A stretch of DNA of 64,000 nt from Psilocybe azurescens (taxonomy: Eukaryota > Basidiomycota > Agaricomycetes > Agaricales > Agrocybaceae), in assembly GCA_023853785.1 (NCBI GenBank), contig JAJIRX010000227.1:1-64000 (forward strand). Direction: 5' to 3'. Shown here one piece after another: positions 1 to 11,237 of the stretch. The notes beneath the pieces were generated by a model. That model saw only the letters and a program-made list of their open reading frames with translations. It did not search any database and had not been told where the DNA came from. Made by a program: the position numbers and the translations under genes. Position 1 is the first letter of the stretch. Each line of letters begins with the position of its first letter.

Positions 1-3000
1 TGCTATTGCTGGTCTTACCCCTGGATCCGGTACATGTTCTCTTTGCGTCATCAGCACCGTCGAGCTTCCTTGAGCAGGCGTCAGCGTCTCAAAAGAAGTA
101 GGCGATCCATGTGTTGGTCCGCGCCGTCTCTTGAACTTATAACCCTCTGCTGCAATTGTAAGTCGGATCCCACACACTGCTGGTATGATGTACACTCACC
201 TGGGCCTGTCTAGTTCAGGAAATATTGTTTGTAAGCTTCGGGCAGCCGCATCCCAGAATATGGATACGAAATGGTGTGATTCATAAATATCTCCCCATCC
301 CATGATATAGCTCATCACCTCAGGTGCGCTGAACTCCCGGTATCTTGTCAATGAATTTGCGCATCGTTGAATCAGTCTTTTGTTGACAAGGTTCATGTCT
401 GTCTGGCGTCTATCCGCTGCCCTTGAGAAAGCTAATGTGGTTGCGAGCAGGGCCGACACGTTGGACGACCTTTGCTGTTTCTTGTCGCGTAGTTTGTTAT
501 GTAGAATGTGATCGTGGCAGTATCCTTTCCACTCATGATAAGCTTGAGGTCATGGTTCGCCCTCAATGCCTGCATAATGCTTGGATTGAACGTTCAACAG
601 CTCATACTCGTTTCGGCCCCCAATTTCCAACTTCATCAACCCAATCGTCTATCGCCTTATGGAACGGGGCCCTCCTCTTGCATTCCAGTCGTCCTTTTAC
701 CAACTTGAGACACGCGGCTGGCGTGCATTTATGGTATTGCAACGCCCTCACAAGCTTTGCAAGTCGGTCTAATAACTCTTCGTCGGTGGCAGTCCGCGGA
801 TCGACTGGATGAGAATATGATATTCCCGCGACCTTTGGTATTTCGAGAACCTGCTCCTTGGTCTTGCCGCCGATATCGGCCTGGATTACATTTTTGATGT
901 ACGCTTTCATCTTTTTCTGAACCCTTCTGTTTTCAGGGCAGTCTTGATCTCGTGTGCCGTCGGCGTCTTTCAGCCAGATGAGAGTGTGCAAGTGCAGCGT
1001 CCCGCGTCCTTGTGCCTCAACTGTTCCGATATAGCTCTGGACTTTCCCTAGCACCCCATACTCGCGTTCAAGTTTCCCTTTTGGATGCTTTTTGATTCCT
1101 AGCAACTCCTCAAACACGGTCTTCACTATAAAATGAAAGTATTGTGCTGAGGCATATGGATCGGCTGCGATGTTCATGGCTCTCGTGATATGGTCGGGGC
1201 GGCAGTGTTGCAGAAAGCATCCATATCGATCTCCTCTCCGGCGAATACTTGGGCTATAGGGTCTTGAGAGTCCGCCGGATTGATTGTCATCCAGATCGAT
1301 GGTGGATTGAAGATCAAATTCGTGCCCCACACCTTCGATCTAACACTCACCCTCGACTCGTCTGTCCCTTTCACTTTTGTCCGGACCGCGCTCAGTTCCT
1401 CCTGGAGAGCCCTGACTGCAGGATTGGAAAATCTCGCTCCTCGGGTCTCTTCTTTGCTTGCCTCAAGCAGATCTGCGGGCTTGAGGTTGGCTATCATGTT
1501 CATGTTGCGTACGAATGTCGATTTTTCATTTGTAACACGGCTGATCTGCACACAGCTCTCTTCTGCATGACGCCAAAACCTGGAAAGGGTACTGAATTTC
1601 TTTTCTAAATCTCCGGTCCACGTATTCCATTGTCCATCTGACGTGTGTCTCGTAGGCTATATATACCGGTCTGTTCATCTCGGTCCCGCCCATCCCGTAC
1701 GGAAATAACGTTGGGAAGCATCCCAGTAGATGATTAGGATTGCTCGGCCCTCCGTCGTTTCTTAGACCAGTTTTGGGATCCACGCGTGCATATTCGTTGA
1801 CGAAAGCACTTCCCCCGGGCGTGATGGTATAGTCTTCTGGGATATCTTGCTCCATGCAGCTATTGCTGAGAGCGTGTGCGAAGTTCTGATGAACTGATAT
1901 CCCCTCCATCTATGTCAACTACCCCCATTGACTGTAGAGGGATAACCATAGGCTCAACTTCGTCGGTCTCTAGTTCAGTTAATTTGAATCAGAACTTGTT
2001 GTCTCTATATAAGTGACTGTATCTTACGCTGTTCATTTTCTTCGTGAAGCTCATCTATTTCTGCAAGTCCGGCCTCATTCAACGTATTCTGTATGTTTTC
2101 TCTCAGCAGTTTAGCTAAATGCGCACTCGGCTGATTGTGTAAAGATCGTACCTTCGTCAGCTGCATCCTCTGGTACGTAACCTGAGTGTTCTCTCTCTAC
2201 TGCTTCGATGTCCGCTGAATGCTTCGCCGTCATTATCAATTCTTCTGGGATCCCATCTTCTGGAAGTAAGGTGAGGTTTTCTTCCGAGATCGTTATATCT
2301 GCATAGAGCATGTTGTTGATTTTGAGCCATCGTAGAGCGTCCCTCACCCGTCTTCGTCTGACTCTAAACATGGTCGGCATTGATGATTCTGGCAATCCCT
2401 TTGGGCCAACGAATGTGACGCCCGATGGTTGCTGGAAGAATTTTGGGCGGGCGTGGGTACATTTTTAAGCCTCCCTCCAGCATTGATGTGACTTGATTTG
2501 GGTTCAGCCGGTACGTTGATACATTCCCTCGAAGCCCATTATGCATCTGAGCGCGATCCCAAGCTTGTGCTCCCTTCTGCTTCGGAAAAAGCTTGACGAT
2601 ATAAGCAGCCGGGAAGTATACTGCTATCAGCATCCTTTCTGGCAGTGTTAGATCTTGAAGCTCCTTGGGTACGTCGCCTATCCAAAGGTCATTTCCTAAA
2701 CTGAATTTTGGTCTTTTCTCGGTTTTCAGCGAGTTGTAACATTCCGAGCAGATTATAAGGGTATTGCCGTCGTTGATGACTGAATCCCCATGAACCAACA
2801 TACCGTCCATCAAAACGTGGGCAGGATGCGGAGTCGCCGGTGCAAGAAGCTCCTTGTTCGGTATTTCGTCCAAATCCTTCTCTCTTAGATCCTCTTCTGG
2901 CCTGTCCCTCGCGCATGATCCACATGTCCGCCGACGCAAAGCTTCGTTACTGGTGGCGTCTATAAATAATCCAAGCCTTTCTTTCAGTGTATCCGTTGTC

Positions 3001-3448
3001 GGTGCACTGAGAAAATCGCTCTGAATGACTTCTTCTATACGGCGTTCTGAGACTTCATAGAAGTCGTCCCTCTCTGTATCCTCGTCGCTGTCCGTCTCGG
3101 GTGTCGCTGACTGCGGCAGCTCTTCTCTCTCTGTCGCTTCATCGTTCTGACAGTGCCAATGTCGTCCGTGGCCCTTCGTCTTTGATTTCCGGGTCTCGCA
3201 TATCTTCCCTCCCCTGCGGCGACAGTGGCCGCTGCATCCGCCGTTATTGCGTTAACCACATGCTCTGGAAACGTTGCAATCATCGCGTGCATTTGAAGAA
3301 GGGACCTCAGAGACGCATGAGTATGCCTCTCGGTCGAGTGTTGTATGATCAATGACCTAAGTTTAGACGCTGTTATTTGTCTTAAACTCTCCATGGTAAA
3401 CCATGGGTTGAGTGAATCAAGGTGGAAAGCATCCCCTATTCCGGACAA
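1..3448 (-). mobile_element. Helitron (rolling-circle transposon), partial and decayed
   Basis: The minus strand encodes pieces of a fungal Helitron RepHel protein in order: a leader with LDSLNPWFTMESLRQ (about 3410-3370), a DUF6570-like Cys-rich domain (CGSCARD at about 2920, ICSEC at about 2745), a pre-Rep region (about 1909-1526), the Rep region with the HUH motif H-L-H inside QGRGTLHLHTLIW (codons at 986-994), and a two-tyrosine segment FYITNYAT near 487-512. The PIF1 helicase half would lie left of position 1, so the element is cut by the window edge and only its 5' part is here. The frame changes several times; one change sits at a CCC run at 2421-2423, where deleting one base joins ATIG to VTFVGPKG. 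The 5' terminus and any captured DNA up to about 4500 were not resolved. Confidence 0.88.
196..3448 (-). pseudogene. Helitron Rep/helicase ORF, N-terminal part, frameshifted
   Basis: This is the coding remnant of the Helitron transposase. In active elements the HUH/Y2 Rep domain nicks and rejoins one strand and the C-terminal SF1B helicase unwinds it. Recognisable order here: DUF6570-like zinc-binding region (2939-2364), continuation RVRRRRVRDALRWLKINN (about 2370-2300), PGGSAFVNEYARVDP (about 1820-1780), SIWMTINPAD (about 1300-1270), HUH (986-994), KCTPAACLKLVKGR (about 710-670) and the Y2 segment (about 500). At least four frame changes separate these blocks and no single ORF exceeds 242 codons. 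Because another gene class in this window also carries homopolymer indels, some breaks may be sequence errors rather than decay. Confidence 0.75.
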
Positions 3449-4502
3449 CAGGTGATGTATTCATGTTCCGCTGCACTGCTATTTCAAATTCTTCAATCTT
3501 ACCAAACACCTTTATGGACCTCTCCTGGGACATCGTCGATAACAACGCCGTATATAGTATGAGGGACTCCATGATGGGTCTGTGTTCTATGCGTTCATGT
3601 TTACAGGTATGTTACATCATTTTCTTCTAATTCTGCCTCTTAAATAACCCTGTATCAGGATGTCGAATTCCGAAGTTGTGGTTTTTAGGTGGCGCGTGCA
3701 ACAGCATTTTCTCCGTGGAAGTCCCGGCTCTTGCTGGTTCGCCGACGATTGTCTCGCATCGAGACTTAGATGTTTTCTTGTGGCTTCCAATGTGTCCACA
3801 TCTTCTGGACCACTTCACAGACCTTAGCGACGACTATCGGATTACAATTGAACGTGTACCTCAGGGCAGTGACGATAGAATGCTTTACACGTTTGTTCAT
3901 TTTAATCAGGTAAATCTTGCCATACATCATCTAGTAGTAAGACTAAATTCATGCAAAGGCTGCTATCCAGCGTATATCATCCTCCTTAAACAGTCTAGTG
4001 GCATCGATTCTACTCGGTGTTTGTTCGTCGTCGCCTTGGAGGGAATGGTACGGTAAATTCTTACTCGTAAAGTCCCTTGCGGACGGCACGGTGGTCAATA
4101 TGACTTCAGCCGACTTTTGCTCGTGCCTGGCATGTTAAAAGAGTATGTCATTTCAATGACATCTTCCGCTCCGGCTTTAATTCACAATCTTCGACAGAGT
4201 GGTGGGATTGAGAGGCGACCACGATCTCTGAGTTTGATTTTGATCTTTCTCTCCTTTTTTTTTTTTTTTTTTGCTATAGATCCGTTCGTCGGTACCGATT
4301 CTAAATAGGTTCTTGGGTTTATTGATAATTCAAATTTCAAGTTTTTGATCGTTACTTGGCCCCTCTCGGCTCTCTAACATTCCACATTATCTCGAGAATT
4401 CTTGAGACGTCTTACTCCCACTCGCTGTGATTTCCATGACAGGTGACTTTACCGTATCTTTGTATAGAGGCGATGTATTCTTATATGTTAATTTCTACAG
4501 AT
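3449..4502. other. No assignable gene; Helitron flank
   Basis: This stretch contains short ORFs on both strands but none with a recognisable domain or a convincing splice pattern. A pure T run lies at about 4255-4272. The segment could be Helitron 5' sequence, captured host DNA or plain intergenic DNA. Confidence 0.4.
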
Positions 4503-5395
4503 ATGTCCGATCTATCCAGTGAATTGCTTTGGAAGATCTCAGAGTCCTGCTCGTGGTCGTCCCTCGTAGCACTAAACGCGACCAACCGACGATTCAGGCG
4601 ACTGATTCAGGAATTCATATGTCGCAGAGTGAAGACTTTTTTGGTCGACTTTTTTACCTGTGGATGCTGTCGTCACGTTATTTGGTCTATTGCGCATCCA
4701 CGAAGGTGTGATAATCGGGCCCATTGTGAGATGTATAATGAGTGTCCACACCACTATCTACCGTCGCATCAACCCTAGGCAGCTCGATATCATCCTTCCT
4801 TCTTCCTCTGCCTGGTCGAGTTTGCAGGAGTTGCTGATGTCCAATGGGTACCTCGTAGACCATACCGGTCGTGTTGATTCCAGGTTGTCAGTGGGATACA
4901 AAACGTTCAAAAGTTCTTATTAGTAAGCCAAAATGTTAGAGATCGCGTATAATACACTGACAGGCCATCTTTATAGTTTGACGGCTCAAGGGTGGTCTGT
5001 ATCCTCTCGACAAGGACGCAAGCCACCCTTCGTGGTCTTTTAATGAGCCAGCTATCATCTCAGCTTTTCGCGTTATCGCCTACTCGCATATACTGTTTTT
5101 ACCCGGAGCTCTTCGCACGTGAAGAGTTCGTTGTTTTACAAAAACGATTGTCATCTTATGCGGGGTATCCCCTTTGAAGAATTCAACCGGATTGACCGGG
5201 ATTGGACAAGCCAGCGTCCCAGATATGAAATGCGGGAAAGCTGTCCGGTCCTTTGGAGGAAGGCTTAAGTCTGCTGGTGGCGTTGAAGTAGTCAGGTGGG
5301 GGCATAAACGGTTTGTGGGATGGAGGCATGCACGTTACTCCAGCGAGATCCTTTCTTTATTGAGGGTGGTCCCTTCATGTGGAGACGAGCAGATA
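4503..5395 (+). pseudogene. F-box protein with NTase-like region, copy 1, broken
   Basis: The ATG at 4503 opens an F-box: SDLSSELLWKISE followed by SWSSLVALNATNRRFRRL, the Leu-Pro-like helix and the LxxLxxTxxxxR core that binds Skp1. The frame then slips in T-rich sequence near 4636-4656. Downstream, another frame reads VDAVVTLFGLLR, IIGPIVRCIM and PRQLDIILP, which corresponds to the NTase-like region of the neighbouring copy (there GLIVSGSSALHFL...GDLDLYV). An apparent intron lies near 4922-4964, and RESCPVLWRK (about 5235) matches the tail typical of this family. Frameshifts and stops break it, so it is either a relic or a badly sequenced gene. Family assignment is by pattern, not by search. 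Confidence 0.55.
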
Positions 5396-5681
5396 TGATT
5401 GGATGTGGTAACAAGTTTTGTGTGAATGTAGGAAGGACGACGAAATTGGATTCCTCTTATTAATATTGTATGAAAATGTCGTTTACCATGGCATCTTTTG
5501 AATTGGTCCCTTCGACTGATATTTTATGATATAACAAAAACAATACTCGCGAAAAGGATGTATTATTGCGCCTCCTGTTGGTTGGATCTTAGATCTGGGT
5601 AACGGGATCATAGCATGGCAATACTTTGTGTGATAAATATCCACTGAGAATGAATCTATCGCTCCCTTTCTTTGTGTTACA
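5396..5681. other. Intergenic spacer, nothing recognised
   Basis: Spacer between the two F-box copies. It is AT-rich and has no ORF of note; it may hold the promoter of the downstream copy. Confidence 0.4.
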
Positions 5682-7004
5682 ATGCCTCTGATGTCGTTGT
5701 AAGTCCTTCAATTGTATTGCCCTGCATTTACTGACATATGTAATTCTAATTACCGCGAAGACCACTGACAGCGGACGACGCTGTGATGTCCTGTTTGAGC
5801 CAGGCCGATCTTTACAGATGTTCGCGTACTTGTACGGATACCTACTCCAGGGTCACTTCTTACCTTCGACGCGCTTTCAATGTCGATAAACTATTCGGTC
5901 GGTATTTCGACGACAATTCATCGATCGTGGATGACTTCCGCCAAATGCAATTCGAGACAGGCTTGATTGTTTCGGGGTCGTCTGCCCTCCATTTTCTCGA
6001 TCGTACTGGGAACAAGTGGACGCCTGGCGATCTTGATTTGTATGTGGACCATCGCTTTCACGTGAGAAGTCTGCTGCTGGCTCGAAATGCATAGATATAA
6101 TTTTGATCCTAGCCCTCGTCAGCATTCATGTGGTACACTTCAGGAATTCCTGGAGAATGAGACGGAGGCTCACATGTACGGCGAAGTATTGTCGGGTGCT
6201 CGATACACCAGGGGTCTTGTGTTGAATTTTCGCAAGGATGGAGTTCACAAAGGCGGGAAGATCCAAGTAATAACGTCGAATGGATCGGCTCTTAGTTCGA
6301 TACTAGGGTTTCATTCCAGTAAGGGTGTCGTCCGTTTCTTGCTGTTGTGGCCGCTGATATTTTATCATGAATCAGCCTGCGTCATGAACTTAATAACCTA
6401 CGATGCCGCATTTTCTCTATACCCTAAAGCCACTTTTGAGGACCGACTCAGTCTTCTTTGCCTTCCCGCCTCCCCCCGAAGCTTCACGCTCTCATAACCA
6501 CAAAATCACGGTGGAAGGGGGTGGAATATAATAGGCCAGCACGACCTTCCAATAATTGCACAACAGCGGCTCACTATTGATCTTTTGGCCACGCTAAAGT
6601 CTTACAAACCTGAGACCGGACCTGAGCTGTCCTTCTATCCTGGCCGTAGACATCTCAGGGATTCGCGCTGTTGGACCCTTCCACTGATGAAACCGTCAAC
6701 CGTGGGATTCTTCGACTTCAAGGAGCCTGCTTACAAGTATTCTGCGATAAATTCGTGGTATCTGGGATTCGAAGTGCAACGGTGTCTTGCTGTAGCCTGT
6801 CCAAGAATCACTTTCGAACTGTTCGATCACGAGGTTGTCCAGGAGTCACTTATAGTCTCTGATAGGGTTCTTCAGCGTATGTTGACCCGTATCTGTAAAC
6901 ATTTTCAAGCCGGTAGAGAGAGAAGAAGAGATATTGACACGTTGCTTGTGAGTCGAATTTTTATTTTGTCTGATGTTGCGTTGAAGTGTTTTGTGTTGCA
7001 GTGA
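5682..7004 (+). pseudogene. F-box protein with NTase-like region, copy 2
   Basis: Start ATG at 5682, intron 5699-5760 (gtaagt...gcgaag), then PLTADDAVMSCLSQADLYRC, an F-box-like helix. The block GLIVSGSSALHFLDR followed by GDLDLYVDH (about 5965-6060) has a Gly-Ser plus D-x-D arrangement like minimal nucleotidyltransferases. The frame breaks near 6062-6068: the next block WLEMHRYNFDPS continues one base off. A second intron lies at 6319-6375, then CVMNLITYDAAFSLYPKATF. One in-frame TAA at 6495-6497 interrupts an otherwise open frame through GWNIIGQHDLP, SRCWTLPLMKPSTVGFFDF and VAYPRITFEL-like sequence to the stop at 7002-7004. One frameshift plus one nonsense codon make it a probable pseudogene, unless they are sequencing errors. 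In intact relatives the F-box would recruit an SCF ubiquitin ligase; the role of the second region is unknown. Confidence 0.6.
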
Positions 7005-7313
7005 TATCATGTCTGTGTTCGATTGGGGAACTCTTGAGCTTATCACGTGCTTATCTTATCTGAAAGACTCACGTGCACATCAAAGGCTGTTGGCAAATAG
7101 AGATTAGTAGTTGTTCAGAATTTAAAAATTCACTGATGCTCCTTCGCTCGTTTACTCATTGTGTGTGACATCCCCTGTAAGCCTTGAAACGCAATCAGTG
7201 TTAGTAAAATCTGTTAAACGAAGCCTAGAAGCTTTTTTCTACACGTTCCTTGGGTCCTGGACCGTCTGTCGTATCTTTTCCGTTGCTGTAGGGGCTGGTG
7301 GAAGTCTTGTTCG
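7005..7313. other. Intergenic spacer, nothing firm
   Basis: Spacer with two CACGTG-containing segments (about 7042-7076), which are possible bHLH sites. No gene is supported. Confidence 0.3.
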
Positions 7314-8219
7314 ATGTACCGCTCGAACTTCCGTACGAGCAACAGCGATAACTGTCGTTCCCTTCATGACGATGCAGGTAACGTTTTCTAGATTTGTCTG
7401 TCTCGTGTTTGCATTTTGATTCTGTCGCGTTGTTTGTATAGATCTACAAGAGCTGAGACCCCATTTGCTGGTCTGCGACGATTATTTATCTGGTGACAGA
7501 TTCCTCCGAACGTCCTGCTGGCAAAAAATTGACCGTGTCTTATCCTGTTTGCATGGAACTCCGGTTCAGTACCAAAAGCGTTGTGTTGTAGTGGGATTGG
7601 TTTCCAGGGAATGTGCATTGTTGGGACCCTCTGGTGATTTTGAGCCTGGGCATGGAAGCCTGGCGGACGCGAGACACATCTTCAAGTTGACTTGTCCCCA
7701 AGGCATTCCTGGTTACGAGGACGATTTTGATGTTGCTCTGGAGAACGTGGCCGATCTTCTGGAAGTATTGCCAGGAAATAAACAGAGCGACGACCCTTTC
7801 CTATCGACCACATCAAATGGTGCGGCTTGTCTCAGGTTCAATCCCCCAATCTTTCAGTCAAAGGTCAGTGGAATAGTCATCTCTATTGACTGGAAAACTG
7901 ATGTTTATATAGGCATTGCATTTCCTACGTGAGTGTCTTTTCCATCGACGTCCTGTCCAACGACTTATGCAAATTAGATTGGGTGCGCCATCGCATTAAT
8001 CCCCGGTATCCTGTGCTCCCGGAACACACATCATATCTCTCTGAAATTGTCGAGGACTACGCAATGTCTGTTTATACTGTGACAAAGGCTGGGGAAGATG
8101 TACAAGCATCGGACATAGGTTCTGTGTTAGTGGGCAGTCTTATTCGGGTCACATTTCTGTTGTTTCATGATATCAATAAAGGGTTGGTGACGTCCATAGA
8201 TGATATTGCCATTCTGTAG
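7314..8219 (+). CDS. Uncharacterised protein, family shared with 9498-10954
   Basis: The likely start is ATG at 7314 (MYRSNFRTSN), with intron 7378-7441 (gtaacg...tatag) and a long second exon beginning LQELRPHLLVCDDYL. A second intron (about 7864-7912, gtcagt...atatag) leads to a final exon containing RINPRYPVLPEHTSYL and VLVGSLIRVTFLLF, ending IDDIAIL at 8219. The splice as drawn leaves the last exon one base out of frame, so the junction is uncertain or the gene is damaged. The C-terminal block resembles the neighbouring protein (KLVGAMVEVTFSLKHYHM ... VSIL), which suggests a small local family. I do not recognise a domain and assign no function. Confidence 0.45.
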
Positions 8220-9497
8220 AGATAGCCCCATGATTCATTGATTTCTGCTTAGTAAACCGTTCGATTCACGTCAATTTTATGATTACAATGTTCAGCGAAA
8301 ATGTCAATGTAACACGGATACAGTATTCCATATGAGTTTTTCATATTCTTCCACTCAGTTCATACTCTTCCTGTGCGCTACAAATCAATATGTCGCGTCC
8401 TCGGTAGATTACTTGATTCAGCACCGGCCTCCGTAGGTATGTATGCTTATTTGTTACATTTGGCCGATCATCGGTTGGCTTGATTGACTGACTCCTGTCC
8501 CGGTTCATCCTTTCACTCTAGTCTTTACCACTCGCTGGCGTATCTAAATCGCTGATTTATCTGTTCTCCTGCCCGACCGTCGGTCTTTCGCTAGCAGTCA
8601 AAGTGGGTTGATGGAGCAAGATAGATCAACTCATCGGCATACAGGTATTATTGCGGTTTACGTGCTGTTCGGTGCGCCTCGTCGTTCGGGTGGGTGGATC
8701 GCTGTCCGCGTGAACTTTTTGTTACTCGTCGGCTCGTGCGATGTTTGAGGACCCTCCTGAGAAGCATTGTGAGTTGGAAAAAGGTGGAAGAGAATGGTCG
8801 CTGTATTCCCCTTTCTCCCCACAAGTTCTTCATTTTTCTTTCTATTTCATTATTTTATTTCAAACGCGCTTACCCATCTTGTTATCAGATTTGGTATGGA
8901 CTCTAGAACGTTGATCGTTGCGTTAAAATGGGGCGTGAAGTTGGTAATTTGCACCCCGTGTTCCTATTCGTTCCCATAATGTCTATTAGGTATGTGATAT
9001 AGAGCTGTCTTAATTCTGTTGTCGTTGATGGGTCCGGACAGTGCGACGATGGTCGATAACAAAGTTGAAACGGCTGCAAAATATCGCGTGTATCATCGTG
9101 GTTCAATGTGTGTTTGAATGTTATCCCATCTCATTGTACCTTTCGCGTGCTAGGTTCTAACGACAGGCGTACAGTATTGGATATGAAGGACGAGATCCAA
9201 GGAAGGTCCCCGATTCATCGTGTCATGGGCTTCTTGGACATTCCGCGATCGCTTCCCTTTATTTTTTGGACGACGTGTCGAGTTGTGCGAGGGCGAACAA
9301 ATGGGAGCGAGAGGACGCCATTTTGCGTTATATCGTAGCGTACGCGGCAAAACCTAATCAGCCAACAGTCTCTTGGTCACAAGCAAAAGCAGAATTTTCT
9401 ATATAAACTGTAATTGAAACCTTTTATCCCACTTTGCTGCTGCCCGCCCAATATTTCTCTCCTGAGCCCGGGTTCTCCTTCCTATCTTGCAATTATC
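8220..9497. other. Intergenic, no gene recognised
   Basis: About 1.3 kb with only short, unconvincing ORFs on both strands. Codon composition and lack of splice continuity argue against coding. The last part before 9498 is pyrimidine-rich, as expected for the leader of the next gene. Confidence 0.4.
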
Positions 9498-10954
9498 ATG
9501 AGTCAGCCACCGTGCGTATTCATTCATTTTTGTTTTTGTTTTCCATGTACTGATTATGACCTCGCTCGTAGCCCCCCTTTCAACGGCCCTTTCGTATGCC
9601 AGCAACTTCACGCCCTCCCTCAATACGTGGCGTCCCCATCGTTCATGAACTACGTTCAATGGCGTGGCACGGGATCGGACGTTTTGGCGCTCGCTGGTGG
9701 TCCAACTGACCCCATTGAGCCTGCTTACGCGATTGTGGTGGGAGTGGTGGTCAGTAATAGGCCATATCTCGGTGAGTTTGTCTCTATAATACGGTGGGGA
9801 CCGCAATCACTCACATAATGTCCCTAGGTGTTCAGGGGAATTTCAACCCAGCATATGCCAACCCACTCAAGACCGCGAAGGCCGCCAAGCTCCAGTTCGA
9901 AATCGCGAAGCCTGTGCTGGACTCAGATTTTGGACCGGACTACGATGTTGACTACGACAATCTGTTGGGTCTTCAAGACAAAATCGCGAAGACTTCCCTT
10001 AGGCGATTCTTTCTCATCGAAGATGGAAGGACCATGAGATTTAACTATCCCTTGTGGGAGCCAAAGGTATGTCTTTTTGTTTTGTTTTTTTTTTTTTTTT
10101 TGCTCTGTATACGTACTGATTATTCTTATATGTATTCTACCGTTAGACTGACGATAACGATAGTGAGTAATCTTGCTTTTCCTTCAAAAGTAGTCATACT
10201 AATATTTCTCCTTAAGCCCCCGAACGTAACGCAATCACGGCGGGGTACAATGTCAACGCCGATTGTACACCCTGGTTCGACCTCGTCAAGCAATCCCACC
10301 AAATATGCCGTTTACCCTTGTACGATGCAAACGAGAACTTGGATACCAGGCCCGAGACATGGGAAAGCAAGCTCGTTGGCGCCATGGTAGAGGTGACGTT
10401 TAGCTTAAAGCACTATCATATGGCAGCCAACTCTCAACGCGTCGAAGCAAGCGATACTTTCTCTGCAAAAGTGGAAAGCGTCAGTATTTTGAGACCCCTC
10501 CCCCTGTCCTTCGTAGTCCATTCAAGAATTTGGCTTCTCCTAAGAAACCACCTCGCACTCCTCAGACCCCGTCTCGCCGGCCAACAAATCAACGCAGCGC
10601 GATCGTTTGTTCCCTTCCCAAATGGTGTCAAACAGCCCGATTTTACCCTTGCAAATGGCAGCATCCTCACCGGGCGCCACTGTCCCTATTTCCGGCTCTA
10701 CTGATACTGTTGGGAGCATCAAGTTGACCTCGGCTGGTCCCTCCTCCGGTTCTGGGGAAGAACCTGTTACCGCAGAGAGTGGTTCAGAAGGAGCTCCCTC
10801 TGCAGGAACCAGAACAAAGCGTCGTAAGTGATCATATGTATCTTGTCTTGTCTGTGGTGCAAATATCTGATTCGGCGATACAGGTGTTCAAGATGAAGAG
10901 GATCATGCCGACGATGCGACCGTTGCCAGTCCTGCGAAGAAGAGCAGACGGTAG
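9498..10954 (+). CDS. Uncharacterised fungal protein, basic Pro-rich tail
   Basis: Start ATG at 9498 (MSQPP), then introns with clear signals near 9511-9570 and 9771-9827. The exon from 9828 reads VQGNFNPAYANPLKTAKAAK and TSLRRFFLIEDGRTMRFNYP. Further exons give ITAGYNVNADCTPWFDLVKQ, PLYDANENLDTRPETW and KLVGAMVEVTFSLKHYHM, then a basic Pro/Ser-rich tail (SPKKPPRTPQTPSRRP) and KRR, ending PAKKSRR* at 10954 after an intron from about 10824. The tail changes frame at least twice in C-rich sequence (around 10490-10700), so the exact protein cannot be read. The Lys/Arg-rich ends look like nuclear localisation signals. The VEVTF block links it to the gene at 7314. Function unknown. Confidence 0.6.
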
Positions 10955-11237
10955 TAATTTTTATTAAATACGTATACAATGAGGGGCCGCGTTGGTTTAC
11001 TAGTTTGCGACTGTAATGATCTTGGTCTCATGTTTACAAAAAAAAAAAAGATTTTATCAAAAATTGTGTATATGTTTGTAGATCTTCTAAGGTGGGCTTA
11101 GTATTGCTTGCTTATGTATAGCACAGTCTGTGACTACAGCAGGCCCGATCGCCAACGGCGATCCTTTATTAGTAGTGGACGAGACAAAATGCCGTTTTAG
11201 GATCGAGTTTGAGTTTGATGATGAACGACCCTCCAAC

